In this document: piece by piece, positions 49,146 to 57,270 of the stretch
How the letters are laid out: each line of letters opens with the position of its first letter
Position numbering within the stretch: position 1 is the first letter of the stretch
Source: Paenalicyclobacillus macrosporangiidus
GTDB lineage: Bacteria; Bacillota; Bacilli; Alicyclobacillales; Alicyclobacillaceae
Length of the DNA: 64,000 bases
NCBI RefSeq assembly: GCF_900116805.1
Contig: NZ_FPBV01000018.1
Coordinates: 1 to 64,000 of the forward strand
Reading direction: 5' to 3'
Made by a program: the position numbers and the translations under genes
Notes under the pieces: model-generated
What the model was told of the DNA's origin: nothing
Database searches by the model: none
What the model saw: the letters and a program-made list of their open reading frames with translations, nothing else

Positions 49146-50129
49146 TGTGCATCCGCCTTCAAGGGTCGCATGATACAGCTCTTTCCGCCGGACGCCCGTC
49201 TGCCGGGAAACGGCCCGGACCGCGTCGGCATGCGACATCCCCTCCGCCATCGCCTGCCGGACGAGGGCGATGGCGTTCTCCAGCGGATCGGCCGGCGCTG
49301 CCCCGTCCGGCCCGAGGCCGCCCGCGACCGCAGACGAACCGGCCTCTGCCGATGCGCCGGCGGAAGACGCCGTCGCGCCGCTCGCCCGAACGGTGTCCAG
49401 CAAGGGGGAGCGCCACCCCGAGCCGGTCCGCGCAGGCTCGAGGACCAGCACGTACTCGCCGAGCGGCGGTTCCTCCTCCAGATGCCGGGCGAGCTCTCCC
49501 GGCATGCCCGTGAGAAACGACTCGTGGCGCTTCGTCAGCTCCTTCGCCAGGACCACCCGGCGCTCCGGCCACAATTCGTCCAACAGGCGAAGCGTCTTCA
49601 CCAACCGGTGGGGCGCTTCGTACAGCACCAGGGCCCCCGGCGTGCCGGCGTAGGGACTCAGCACGTCGAGCGCCTGGGTGCGTCCGCGCGGCAAAAAGCC
49701 GAGGAACGTGAACGGCTGCACCGGGAATCCGCTCCCCGTCAGCGCAGCCAGAACCGCGCTGGCCCCCGGCACCGGGATGACCGGCACGCCGTGCTCGATG
49801 GCCAGCGCGACGGCGTCGTCCCCTGGGTCGGAGACGCCCGGGGTCCCGGCATCCGTGACGAGCGCCACCGTCTTGCCCTCTTGCCACCAGCGGATCAGGT
49901 CGTCCGCCCGCCGGCGCCGGTTGTGTTCATGATAGCTGACCAACCGGCGAGGGTGGATGTCGTAGTGCGACAACAGCTTGCGGGTGTGACGGGTGTCCTC
50001 CGCCGCAATCACGTCGGCGGACCGCAGCGTCTCCACCAGGCGGAAACTGGCGTCCGCCAGGTTGCCGATGGGCGTGCTGCACACGTACAACCTGGGTCCC
50101 TCCCCGGTAAAGCTCCTTCGGATCTGCAC
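49131..50129 (-). CDS. rsmI: 16S rRNA (cytidine(1402)-2'-O)-methyltransferase RsmI
   Basis: Methylates C1402 of 16S rRNA at the decoding site. The 332-residue SAM-dependent enzyme of the tetrapyrrole methylase superfamily shows LYVCSTPIGNLADASFR, AAEDTRHTRKLL, VTDAGTPGVSDPG and VPGASAVLAALT. It is about 40 residues longer than B. subtilis YabC because of a Gly/Ala/Ser-rich insertion before the C-terminal helix (about 245-275). The neighbours trmN6 and yazA of B. subtilis are missing. Confidence 0.95.
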   Translation of the reverse strand: MQIRRSFTGEGPRLYVCSTPIGNLADASFRLVETLRSADVIAAEDTRHTRKLLSHYDIHPRRLVSYHEHNRRRRADDLIRWWQEGKTVALVTDAGTPGVSDPGDDAVALAIEHGVPVIPVPGASAVLAALTGSGFPVQPFTFLGFLPRGRTQALDVLSPYAGTPGALVLYEAPHRLVKTLRLLDELWPERRVVLAKELTKRHESFLTGMPGELARHLEEEPPLGEYVLVLEPARTGSGWRSPLLDTVRASGATASSAGASAEAGSSAVAGGLGPDGAAPADPLENAIALVRQAMAEGMSHADAVRAVSRQTGVRRKELYHATLEGGCTRAGP

Positions 50130-50207
50130 GCCATCCCCTCCTTCCGCCCGCAGGTACGCAAGGTGCGCAAAAGCCCGCCCCCGGCTGCGGGACGGGCCCC
50201 TGGGTCC

Positions 50208-50495
50208 TCATTTCTCCAGAATCGACATGCAGAACAGACACTCGCCTTCGGTTCGAAGGCTGCCGTACTTCACATTGCAGATGTGAAAGCCTTCCTGGTA
50301 GATGCGCAGCAGATTGTCATACCCTTCCTCCGGAGAATTCCCCGCTTCACGCAAGCGGGCGTTCTCCTGGGACAGGCGCTGATTTTCCTCTATCAGTTCG
50401 AGGATCTTCTGGCGCAGGACACCCAGTTCCTCATAGAGTTCCCCGATTCGCTCTTCCAGGTTCGCCACCTGCACGAACAGCGAGTGTTTGTCCAT
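50208..50495 (-). CDS. yabA: Initiation control protein YabA
   Basis: Negative regulator of replication initiation, binding DnaA and the DnaN clamp. The 95-residue product has an N-terminal leucine-rich coiled coil (about 5-52) for tetramerisation and a C-terminal zinc-binding head with His71, Cys73, Cys86 and Cys89. It lies downstream of ricT and the DNA polymerase gene holB, as in B. subtilis. Confidence 0.94.
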   Translation of the reverse strand: MDKHSLFVQVANLEERIGELYEELGVLRQKILELIEENQRLSQENARLREAGNSPEEGYDNLLRIYQEGFHICNVKYGSLRTEGECLFCMSILEK

Positions 50496-50528
50496 ACGCG
50501 TTCTCCCGGTCCACCGCCCGGGGCCGCC

Positions 50529-51194
50529 TCAGTGCGATGAGGCGACCCCCTGGTCCTGGTAGGTGTCGTTCTCGAACTTCAGGCAGCACATCAACCTTCC
50601 GCACAGACCGGAGATTTTCGTCGGATTGAGGGACAGGCTCTGATCCTTGGCCATGCGGATGGACACCGGATCGAACTCGCCCATCCACGTGCTGCAGCAC
50701 AACAGGCGGCCGCAGGGCCCGATTCCGCCGAGGATCTTGGCCTCGTCCCGGACGCCGATCTGGCGCAACTCAATGCGGACCCGGAACACCGAGGCAAGGT
50801 CCCGGACCAACTCCCGAAAATCCACCCGCCCCTCGGCGGTGAAGTAGAAGATCAGCTTGTTGCGGTCGAACGTATACTCGGCGTCGACCAGTTTCATCTC
50901 CAGCTGGTGGGACGCCACCTTGTCGCGGAACACCTGCATCGCGGCTTTGGCGCGGCGGCGGTTCTCGGCGACGGTCTCGGCATCCTTGGTGTCCGCGACG
51001 CGGATGACCTGCTTCAGCGGCAGCACCACGTCCTCCTCCGCCACGGACTTGTTGCCCACCACCACCTCACCGTACTCAATGCCCCGCGCTGTCTCCACGA
51101 TGACATGATCCCCGCGCCGGAGGGTCAGAGGACCCGGATCAAAGTAATATATCTTGCCCGCCGTCTTAAAGCGGACGCCGATGACCGTATACAC
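50529..51194 (-). CDS. ricT: RicT/YaaT, PSP1 domain protein
   Basis: Subunit of the Ric (Y) complex with RicA and RicF, an Fe-S protein complex that promotes RNA maturation by RNase Y and Spo0A phosphorylation. The 221-residue product keeps the PSP1 core and all six cysteines (161, 166, 167, 198, 203, 204) in GPCGRLLCCS and GLCGRLMCCL. It ends soon after CLKFEND, whereas the B. subtilis protein has about 50 more residues. The GTG follows AGGAGG by nine bases. It overlaps the holB end by 29 bp. Confidence 0.94.
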   Translation of the reverse strand: MYTVIGVRFKTAGKIYYFDPGPLTLRRGDHVIVETARGIEYGEVVVGNKSVAEEDVVLPLKQVIRVADTKDAETVAENRRRAKAAMQVFRDKVASHQLEMKLVDAEYTFDRNKLIFYFTAEGRVDFRELVRDLASVFRVRIELRQIGVRDEAKILGGIGPCGRLLCCSTWMGEFDPVSIRMAKDQSLSLNPTKISGLCGRLMCCLKFENDTYQDQGVASSH

Positions 51195-52149
51195 TGGCAA
51201 AAACCTCCTGGAGTCGAACACACATGCGCTCCGCGTTGAGCGTAGCGGCGACGTGCGAGCGTGTCCGCACTCTCGTCTCCAGCACCACCGCGACGGCCTT
51301 GGCCAGTTCGGCCACGTTTGTCATGCTCGACTGCTCTTTCAACTGCGCACGGTATTCGCCGAACCGAATGTGCCGGCTGTCCCCCGCGCTCGTGTGCATC
51401 AGGTCTCGCAGCCACATCGCCAGGACATACAACACGTCGGAGAATTCCGCATCCTCCGCCGCCCGAACAAGCCGGTCGGCCAGGATGACGGCCGGCTCGG
51501 CGCCCTTCAACAGGATCTCCGTCCATTGTATCACCGGCTCAATCAGGCTGGCAAACCAGGGATCTCCCTCCGGCTCCGCGCCCCTCTCCTCCGGCATGGC
51601 ATCGTCCCAAGGGGCCGAACCGGCCTGCGGCAGGGGGAAAAGGAAACAGCGGGATCGAACGGTGGGCAGCACCCGCCGGACGCTCCCTGCGGTCAGCAGG
51701 GCGATCACGGAGGGCCACGGTTCCTCCAGCGTCTTCAGCAGCCGGTTCGCCGCCACCGGCGTCATCTCGTCCACGCCGTGCACGACGTAGACCACGCGCC
51801 CGCCCGCGTGGGCGCGCAGTTTCAGCCGCTCCTGCAATGCCTCCACCTGGCCGGTTTTGACCGCGGTGCCCTCGCGATCGAGCACATACAAATCAGGATG
51901 GTTGCCCGACTCGAATTGGGCGCATGCGGCGCACCGGCCGCAGGGGGCGGGCTCCCCGGTGCACAGGAGCAATTGAGACAGAAAATTCACAAATCTACGG
52001 TTCTGACTCGCTTCCCCCACGAACAGCATGGCGTGCGGCACCCGTCCCGACGCGATGTCCTCCCGCAGCCGGCCCAGCAGGTCGGTCTGAATCGGCCACT
52101 CAGACAATGGGGCAACCCGGCGTGTGGCGCCCGCTTCAGAAGTGTTCAA
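51166..52149 (-). CDS. holB: DNA polymerase III subunit delta'
   Basis: Clamp-loader subunit. The product has the AAA+ fold without a functional P-loop, the family zinc knuckle (LLCTGEPAPCGRCAAC), DLYVLDREG, the SRC motif in TVRSRCFLFPLP and a C-terminal helical collar. The start is uncertain: TTG at 52149 with GGAG nearby gives 327 residues and overlaps darA by 14 bp; TTG at 52107 or ATG at 52161 are alternatives. The order tmk-darA-holB-ricT-yabA is conserved. Confidence 0.93.
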   Translation of the reverse strand: MNTSEAGATRRVAPLSEWPIQTDLLGRLREDIASGRVPHAMLFVGEASQNRRFVNFLSQLLLCTGEPAPCGRCAACAQFESGNHPDLYVLDREGTAVKTGQVEALQERLKLRAHAGGRVVYVVHGVDEMTPVAANRLLKTLEEPWPSVIALLTAGSVRRVLPTVRSRCFLFPLPQAGSAPWDDAMPEERGAEPEGDPWFASLIEPVIQWTEILLKGAEPAVILADRLVRAAEDAEFSDVLYVLAMWLRDLMHTSAGDSRHIRFGEYRAQLKEQSSMTNVAELAKAVAVVLETRVRTRSHVAATLNAERMCVRLQEVFASVYGHRRPL

Positions 52150-52465
52150 AGCGCTCCACATCCAACACAAACACGGTGGCCCCGCCGACCTGCACGCTGA
52201 CCGGGTACGGGATGAACGACTCCATCTGATTGCCCATCGGCGCCATCGGCGTCACGACCTGCTCGCGCGACCGGCAACTCTGGCGGATGATGTCCAACAC
52301 CTCTTCCAGCCGGTCCTCTTCGGTGCCGATCATGAACGTGGTGTTGCCTGCGTGCAAAAACCCGCCGGTGCTCGCCAATTTGGTGGCGCGCACCCCGGCC
52401 TTGACGAGATTCTGGGCAAGGCGCGGGCTGTCCTTGTCCTGGACGACCGCCATGACCATCTTCAT
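52136..52465 (-). CDS. darA: Cyclic-di-AMP receptor DarA (PII-like)
   Basis: Binds cyclic di-AMP as a PII-like trimer (YaaQ). The 109-residue product, the same length as in B. subtilis, opens with MKMVMAVVQDKDSPRL and has the ligand loops around TGGFLHAGNTTF and the C-terminal GGATVFVLDVERFE. The ATG follows AAAGGTGG. It lies between tmk and holB. Downstream targets remain unknown. Confidence 0.95.
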   Translation of the reverse strand: MKMVMAVVQDKDSPRLAQNLVKAGVRATKLASTGGFLHAGNTTFMIGTEEDRLEEVLDIIRQSCRSREQVVTPMAPMGNQMESFIPYPVSVQVGGATVFVLDVERFEHF

Positions 52466-52508
52466 CCCACACACCACCTTTTTCCGCGCATGGGTTGACC
52501 ATTCGCGA

Positions 52509-53120
52509 TTACAGTCTCTTCTCCACGCGGGACCAGATCTCCTGCTCCAGGGCCTGCGCGTCCAGGGTGCCGTCCAGGACCACGACGCGCTCCGGTTCCG
52601 CCGTCGCGATGCGCAAAAACGCGTCCCTGACACGACTAAAGTATTCATCTCCGCGCTGTTCGATGCGATCCGCCTGTCCGCGTCCCGTCCGCACGCGCCC
52701 GCGGCTGACCGCCACCGGCACGTCGAGCAGAAACGTCAGGTCCGGCGTCAGCCCGCCTGTGGCGAACCGGTTAACGGCAGCCACCGCGTCCATCCCGAGG
52801 CCGAGCCCTTCGCCCTGGTACGCCAGACTGGCATCGACGTACCGGTCGCAGAGCACCACGTCCCCCCGCGCCAGCGCCGGCCCCACCCGTTCCCACAGCA
52901 GCTGCGCCCGCGAGGCCGCGTACAGCAGGGCCTCGGTGCGCGGGGCAATGTCCCGCCGGGCGGGATCGAGCAGAAGCGCCCGCAGCGAATCCCCGAGCGG
53001 CGTCCCCCCCGGTTCCCGGGTGCACACCACCCGCCGGCCGGACCCTTCCAAACGGGCGCGCAAGCGTTCAATCTGCGTGCTCTTCCCGGCGCCATCCAAT
53101 CCTTCAAACGTGATGAACAC
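52509..53120 (-). CDS. tmk: Thymidylate kinase
   Basis: Phosphorylates dTMP to dTDP. The 203-residue product has the P-loop FEGLDGAGKST at 5-15, the DRY-type motif in VVLCDRYVDASLAYQG, REPGGTPLGDSLR and a LID region GRVRTGRGQADRIE. ATG start. It overlaps the yaaO-like decarboxylase end by 17 bp, as in B. subtilis where yaaO precedes tmk. Confidence 0.97.
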   Translation of the reverse strand: MFITFEGLDGAGKSTQIERLRARLEGSGRRVVCTREPGGTPLGDSLRALLLDPARRDIAPRTEALLYAASRAQLLWERVGPALARGDVVLCDRYVDASLAYQGEGLGLGMDAVAAVNRFATGGLTPDLTFLLDVPVAVSRGRVRTGRGQADRIEQRGDEYFSRVRDAFLRIATAEPERVVVLDGTLDAQALEQEIWSRVEKRL

Positions 53121-54579
53121 CTGCGGCCCCTCCTTCCTGCATCACGGGGATCCTCCCCGCCGCGTCCACGCCGTGCACCTCGTACCCCGTCTCCAGCAGC
53201 TCCGACAGGGCGGCACACAGCCCTTCGTCGAGCGTTTGCCCCGGCAGGACCACGGGCACCCCCGGCGGATACGGGGTGATGAGCCCCGCCGCCACACGTC
53301 CCGCGGCCGAACCCGCGGGCACCCACGTCCGGGGCGCGAGAAACACCTCGCGCGGCGCGGCGGCCACCGGAGCGGCGCTGTGCGCCGTCAGCCGGACCAG
53401 CGGCGATGCCAGGCCGGCGGCCGAACCCGCAGCCGGCCCTCCGGCAACCGGCGGCGCCACCCCGGTGAGTGCGTCGAGGTACCGGCCGACCCCTGTGGGT
53501 TCGGCCGCCAATCCGAACACGCTGAGCACCCCCAGCGGATCGGCGTATTCCACCCAGATGCCCGCCTCCTGCAACGCGGATTGCACGCGGCGGCTCGCCG
53601 CCATGCCGCCGGTCGGCAGGAAGTGGCGCAGCGGATCGTCCAGGCGATGATGCGGATACGCCTGCCACACGGCATCCATCGCCGCCACCGCGCGGGCGGC
53701 CGCGTCCGCCCCCTCGGTGCGCAACCACAGCTGGGCCGCGTCCAGGGAAGCCAGCAGCAGATACGACGGGCTCGTGGTCTGCAGCATGGAGAGCGCCTCC
53801 ACCACGGCCGCGCGGTCCACCCGCCCGCCCTGGCCGAGCACCCAAGCCGTCTGCGTCAACCCGGGCAACATCTTGTGCACGCTCTGCACCACCACATCCG
53901 CACCTTCTTGGATGCTGTGCGGCGGCAGTTCCGGCACCAGCCCGAAGTGCGCCCCGTGCGCCTCGTCCACAATCAGCGGCACCCCGTGTCGGTGCGCCAC
54001 CTCCGCCAGCTCACGCACCGGGGCGCGCACCCCCGCGTAGGTGGGCGACGTGACGTACACCGCCCGGATCCCCCGCGCGTCCGCCAACATCCGCGCCACC
54101 TCGGCCGGAGCCGGCGGGCGAACCACCTGACGTTCGGCGTCCCACGTGCCCGGGATCAACACCGGTTCGGCCCCTGCGACGACGAGACCCCGCCACGCGC
54201 TCTCGTGGAAGGGGCCCGCGAACACCACCTTGCCGCCCGGTGCCGCGGCGAGCAAGGCGGCCATCACCCCGGCGGTCGATCCGTTGACGCTGAACAGACA
54301 CCACTCCGCCCCGTAGTGCGCCGCCGCCAAGGCCTCGGAGCGCAAGATGCACCCCTCGGCGCGGTGGAGGTTGTCCAAACCGGGCAGTTCCGTCAAATCG
54401 ATCTTCGCCGCTGCCCCCAGCCACGAAGACAGCACCCCGGGCAAAAGCCGGCCCTGTTTGTGGCCCGGGACGAACAGCGGCAGCCGGATGCGGCCTGCCG
54501 TCCGGACCAGCGCCGCCAAAATCGGCGCTTCCGCCTCGTCCCACCCGGGCTTCCCGTCCGTGTCAACGGTTCCGGTCAA
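53104..54579 (-). CDS. yaaO: YaaO-like Orn/Lys/Arg decarboxylase family protein
   Basis: PLP-dependent fold-type I decarboxylase of the group without the N-terminal wing domain. The 491-residue product shows LPLFVPGHKQGR, LFSVNGSTAGVMAALLA, the cofactor Asp/His in LIVDEAHGAHFG and the Schiff-base Lys in VQSVHKMLPG. The C-terminal domain contains a Gly/Ala-rich insertion around residue 395. The substrate of YaaO proteins is not established (Lys, Arg or Orn). It is divergent from the malic enzyme gene. Confidence 0.88.
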   Translation of the reverse strand: MTGTVDTDGKPGWDEAEAPILAALVRTAGRIRLPLFVPGHKQGRLLPGVLSSWLGAAAKIDLTELPGLDNLHRAEGCILRSEALAAAHYGAEWCLFSVNGSTAGVMAALLAAAPGGKVVFAGPFHESAWRGLVVAGAEPVLIPGTWDAERQVVRPPAPAEVARMLADARGIRAVYVTSPTYAGVRAPVRELAEVAHRHGVPLIVDEAHGAHFGLVPELPPHSIQEGADVVVQSVHKMLPGLTQTAWVLGQGGRVDRAAVVEALSMLQTTSPSYLLLASLDAAQLWLRTEGADAAARAVAAMDAVWQAYPHHRLDDPLRHFLPTGGMAASRRVQSALQEAGIWVEYADPLGVLSVFGLAAEPTGVGRYLDALTGVAPPVAGGPAAGSAAGLASPLVRLTAHSAAPVAAAPREVFLAPRTWVPAGSAAGRVAAGLITPYPPGVPVVLPGQTLDEGLCAALSELLETGYEVHGVDAAGRIPVMQEGGAAGVHHV

Positions 54580-54616
54580 TCGTCACCCTCCCGTCCACGG
54601 CATTGACTGCCCCCTA

Positions 54617-54625
54617 TGATACAAT
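54617..54625 (+). promoter_or_regulatory. Extended -10 promoter of malic enzyme gene
   Basis: The plus strand reads TGATACAAT, an extended -10, about 40 bp before the GTG start. A TTGACT lies too close to act as a normal -35. The motif matches that upstream of ftsH. Confidence 0.5.
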
Positions 54626-54666
54626 GTTGGACATCAAGCTGCTAGGAAGTCTGAGGAGGAATCAGG

Positions 54667-56088
54667 GTGGCCATCCAACAGACAAACGGGCTCAGTCTCA
54701 TCCTGCGCCTGAAGATCAGCACGGACGCCGCGTTCAGCCAGGTTGCGACGGCCATCGGGGAAGCCGGCGGGGACATCATTGCCGTCGACGTGATCCACGT
54801 CGAGAAAGACTACGTCATCCGCGACGTGACCGTGAACGTGCACAACGATGCCCACCGCGAGCGCGTCGTCGAGTCACTCGCCCAGCGCCCCGGAATCGAA
54901 GTGATCAACGTCTCCGACCGCACGTTCTTGGTCCACTTGGGCGGTAAGATTGAGGTCCAGGCCAAGACCCCGGTCAAGAACCGCGATGACCTCTCCCGCG
55001 TGTACACCCCGGGAGTGGCCCGCGTTTGCCAAGCCATCCACGAAGACCCTTCGAAAGCATTTCAGCTGACCATCAAGCGCAACACGGTCGCCGTCGTCAC
55101 CGACGGGACGGCCGTCTTGGGGTTGGGTGACATCGGGCCGGAGGCGGCCCTGCCGGTGATGGAAGGCAAGGCCATGCTGTTCAAGCAGTTCGCCGGCGTC
55201 GACGCCTTTCCCATCTGCCTGAACACCAAGGACACCGACGAAATCGTCGCCATCGTCAAAGCCATCGCGCCCGGCTTCGGCGGCATCAACCTGGAGGACA
55301 TCTCGTCCCCGCGCTGCTTCGAAATTGAACAACGGTTGCGCGAAGAGCTCGACATCCCCGTGTTCCACGATGACCAACACGGCACCGCGGTGGTGATCCT
55401 GGCGGGCCTGCTCAACGCCGTCAAACTGGTCGGCAAACGGTTGCCCGACCTGCGGGTGGTCGTGTGCGGCATCGGGGCGGCCGGCGTCGCCTGCACGAAA
55501 ATCCTGCTGTCGGCGGGAGTCAAGAACGTCATTGGCGTCGATCGCGCCGGCATCATCGAACGGGATCGCGCCTATGAGAATCCCATCTGGAACTGGTATG
55601 CACGCCACACCAATCCGGAGGGCCGCCGGGGCGATTTGATGGCCGCCATCACCGGGGCGGACGTGTTCATCGGCGTGTCCGGACCGGGTGTGCTCAAACC
55701 GGAGCACCTCCAGGCGATGGCGCGCGATCCGATTGTGTTCGCGATGGCCAATCCGATTCCCGAGATCCTGCCGGAGGAAGCCGAACCCTACGTGCGCATC
55801 CTGGCCACGGGGCGTTCCGACTACCCGAACCAGATCAACAACGTCCTCTGCTTCCCGGGTATCTTCCGCGGGGCGCTGCGCGTGCGTGCGCGGGAGATCA
55901 ACGAGGAGATGAAACTGGCCGCGGCGGAAGCGATTGCGGCCTGTGTACCGGAGCATCAGTTGAACGAACAGTACATCATTCCGTCCGTGTTTAACGAAGC
56001 GGTCGTCAAGGCCGTCAGCCGGGCGGTCGCCGAGGCCGCGGTCCGCACCGGCGTCGCGCGGCGCGAACACGCGGTGCCCTCGTACTGA
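54667..56088 (+). CDS. NAD(P)-dependent malic enzyme with N-terminal ACT domain
   Basis: Oxidatively decarboxylates malate to pyruvate. The 473-residue product has an ACT-like regulatory domain (1-85), then the malic N-terminal domain with VYTPGVARVC and the catalytic Lys in VMEGKAMLFK, metal-site EDISSPRCFEIE and FHDDQHGTAVV, and the NAD-binding domain (VCGIGAAGVAC). A GTG start follows AGGAGGAAT. ACT fusion suggests allosteric control by a small ligand, perhaps an amino acid. The coenzyme cannot be fixed with certainty. Confidence 0.93.
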   Translation: MAIQQTNGLSLILRLKISTDAAFSQVATAIGEAGGDIIAVDVIHVEKDYVIRDVTVNVHNDAHRERVVESLAQRPGIEVINVSDRTFLVHLGGKIEVQAKTPVKNRDDLSRVYTPGVARVCQAIHEDPSKAFQLTIKRNTVAVVTDGTAVLGLGDIGPEAALPVMEGKAMLFKQFAGVDAFPICLNTKDTDEIVAIVKAIAPGFGGINLEDISSPRCFEIEQRLREELDIPVFHDDQHGTAVVILAGLLNAVKLVGKRLPDLRVVVCGIGAAGVACTKILLSAGVKNVIGVDRAGIIERDRAYENPIWNWYARHTNPEGRRGDLMAAITGADVFIGVSGPGVLKPEHLQAMARDPIVFAMANPIPEILPEEAEPYVRILATGRSDYPNQINNVLCFPGIFRGALRVRAREINEEMKLAAAEAIAACVPEHQLNEQYIIPSVFNEAVVKAVSRAVAEAAVRTGVARREHAVPSY

Positions 56089-56101
56089 AGCCCAGGCATC
56101 C

Positions 56102-56123
56102 GGCGCCGGCACAGGCCGGCGCC
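56102..56123 (+). terminator. Hairpin downstream of malic enzyme gene
   Basis: A perfect 9-bp stem GGCGCCGGC/GCCGGCGCC with a 4-nt loop begins 14 bp after the malic enzyme stop. No T-run follows, so intrinsic termination is doubtful; it may protect the mRNA end. Confidence 0.35.
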
Positions 56124-56217
56124 TCCGCTCTCGGCGGCCTGCCGCGGGCTGCGGACCGCCCCCACGGTGCCACGGTGTCCAGCACGACGGCCCGTACCCG
56201 GCCGGGCTCAGGAGCGG

Positions 56218-56421
56218 TCACGGACACACCCGCCACCAAATGCGCTTCATGCAATCCACGTAATGTTTGTAACGGACGTCAGAGACGTCCGTGGAGACGA
56301 TGGCCCGCTCGCAGTCCGTGCAGATGAACTGTCCGCACACCGTGATGCCGTCCGCCTTCTCCTGCTGACACACGATGCACTGTGGTGCCTGCTTTCCGTC
56401 CAATCCTATCACCCGTCCCAT
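56218..56421 (-). CDS. csfB: Anti-sigma-G factor Gin (CsfB)
   Basis: Inhibits sigma-G before engulfment and later sigma-E. The 67-residue product (B. subtilis 64) shows the zinc-binding cysteines Cys15, Cys18, Cys34 and Cys37 in QCIVCQQEK and FICTDCE. The ATG at 56421 is chosen; the ribosome-binding site (CGGGGCTGCGG) is fair. A sigma-F/G-type promoter lies 60-90 bp upstream. It is close to bofA, as in B. subtilis. Confidence 0.9.
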   Translation of the reverse strand: MGRVIGLDGKQAPQCIVCQQEKADGITVCGQFICTDCERAIVSTDVSDVRYKHYVDCMKRIWWRVCP

Positions 56422-56481
56422 CCGCAGCCCCGGTCGTAGCGTCGGCCGCCAAGCCGCGCGTCGTCCGGTGCCTCCAACAGC

Positions 56482-56511
56482 CAGTATGGCTTGCCCCGCT
56501 CGCAATCATAC
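56482..56511 (-). promoter_or_regulatory. Sigma-F/sigma-G promoter of csfB
   Basis: The minus strand has GTATG (56507-56511), an 18-bp spacer and CATACTG (56482-56488), one base from the GHATR-N18-CATNHTA pattern and nearly the same as the fin promoter. csfB is transcribed by both sigma factors in B. subtilis. Confidence 0.6.
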
Positions 56512-57117
56512 CTACCAAATTTGGTGCATCCCGATGGCAATCATCACCAACCCAGCGACACACGTGGCCCAGTTCCCCAGCCGCTTGGCGATGTAGCGCC
56601 GTCCCACGTACGCCGCGGCGCCCAGCAGCACAAAGCTCGTGACCGCCACCGCGGCGGCCGTCCAGACGATGCCGATGTGCACGACACCGGCGTCGAAGCC
56701 GCCCGCCAGCGCATTGAGAGCCGCTGCCACGCCGAGGATCACCGCCTCACCCAGGTTGAGGGTGTGCGAATGGTCGAAGTCGGCAGCGGCGGGATCGCGC
56801 AGGATCCGCTTGACCACGTTCCCCTCTCCCGGCTGCATCTCGCGGCGGCCGTGCAGGGGCTCGGTGAGGACCCACAGGCCGACCAGCCACATCACCGCCG
56901 CTCCGGTCCAGGCCGCGAGATGGGGCGGGACGTAGCGCGTGATGGCCGCGCCCATCCAGCCCGCCACCAACGTCGCCACCCCCGAGATGAGGGCGATGAT
57001 GGCGTTGGCCCACCACGAGATGTGGATGTTGCGGATTCCGTAGACGATGCCAAAGCTCGCATTGTCGAGGTTGGCCGCCAGCGCAATGGCGCAGATGGTC
57101 AGAACGGTCGAACCCAT
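56512..57117 (-). CDS. ytaF: YtaF/MntP-like sporulation membrane protein
   Basis: A 201-residue membrane protein with about six hydrophobic segments in two repeats, of the MntP/YtaF (DUF204) family. Acidic residues inside helices (AANLDNASFGIVYG and LAGGFDAGVVHIG) are the conserved Asp pair of this fold. MntP members export Mn2+; YtaF is a sporulation-linked member of uncertain substrate. A cytoplasmic loop with HSHT lies in the middle. The stop touches the csfB promoter, and the gene is divergent from the flippase gene. Confidence 0.82.
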   Translation of the reverse strand: MGSTVLTICAIALAANLDNASFGIVYGIRNIHISWWANAIIALISGVATLVAGWMGAAITRYVPPHLAAWTGAAVMWLVGLWVLTEPLHGRREMQPGEGNVVKRILRDPAAADFDHSHTLNLGEAVILGVAAALNALAGGFDAGVVHIGIVWTAAAVAVTSFVLLGAAAYVGRRYIAKRLGNWATCVAGLVMIAIGMHQIW

Positions 57118-57200
57118 CCGGCTCCACCCCCCGTGGACTCTTTACACCTTATGAGCCACGGCTCGTCGCTGTTTCGGTCCGGCCGGCTTGGGGGTTTCCG

Positions 57201-57209
57201 TGCTATAAT
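57201..57209 (+). promoter_or_regulatory. Extended -10 promoter of the second flippase gene
   Basis: The plus strand has TGCTATAAT, a perfect extended -10 with consensus TATAAT at 57204-57209, about 60 bp before the GTG start. No -35 is evident. Confidence 0.55.
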
Positions 57210-57270
57210 GCTCTTGCTTCCAGAGAGGGCCTTCGTGCGAGGCGGAATGCGGGAACGAGGAGGGGACGGC

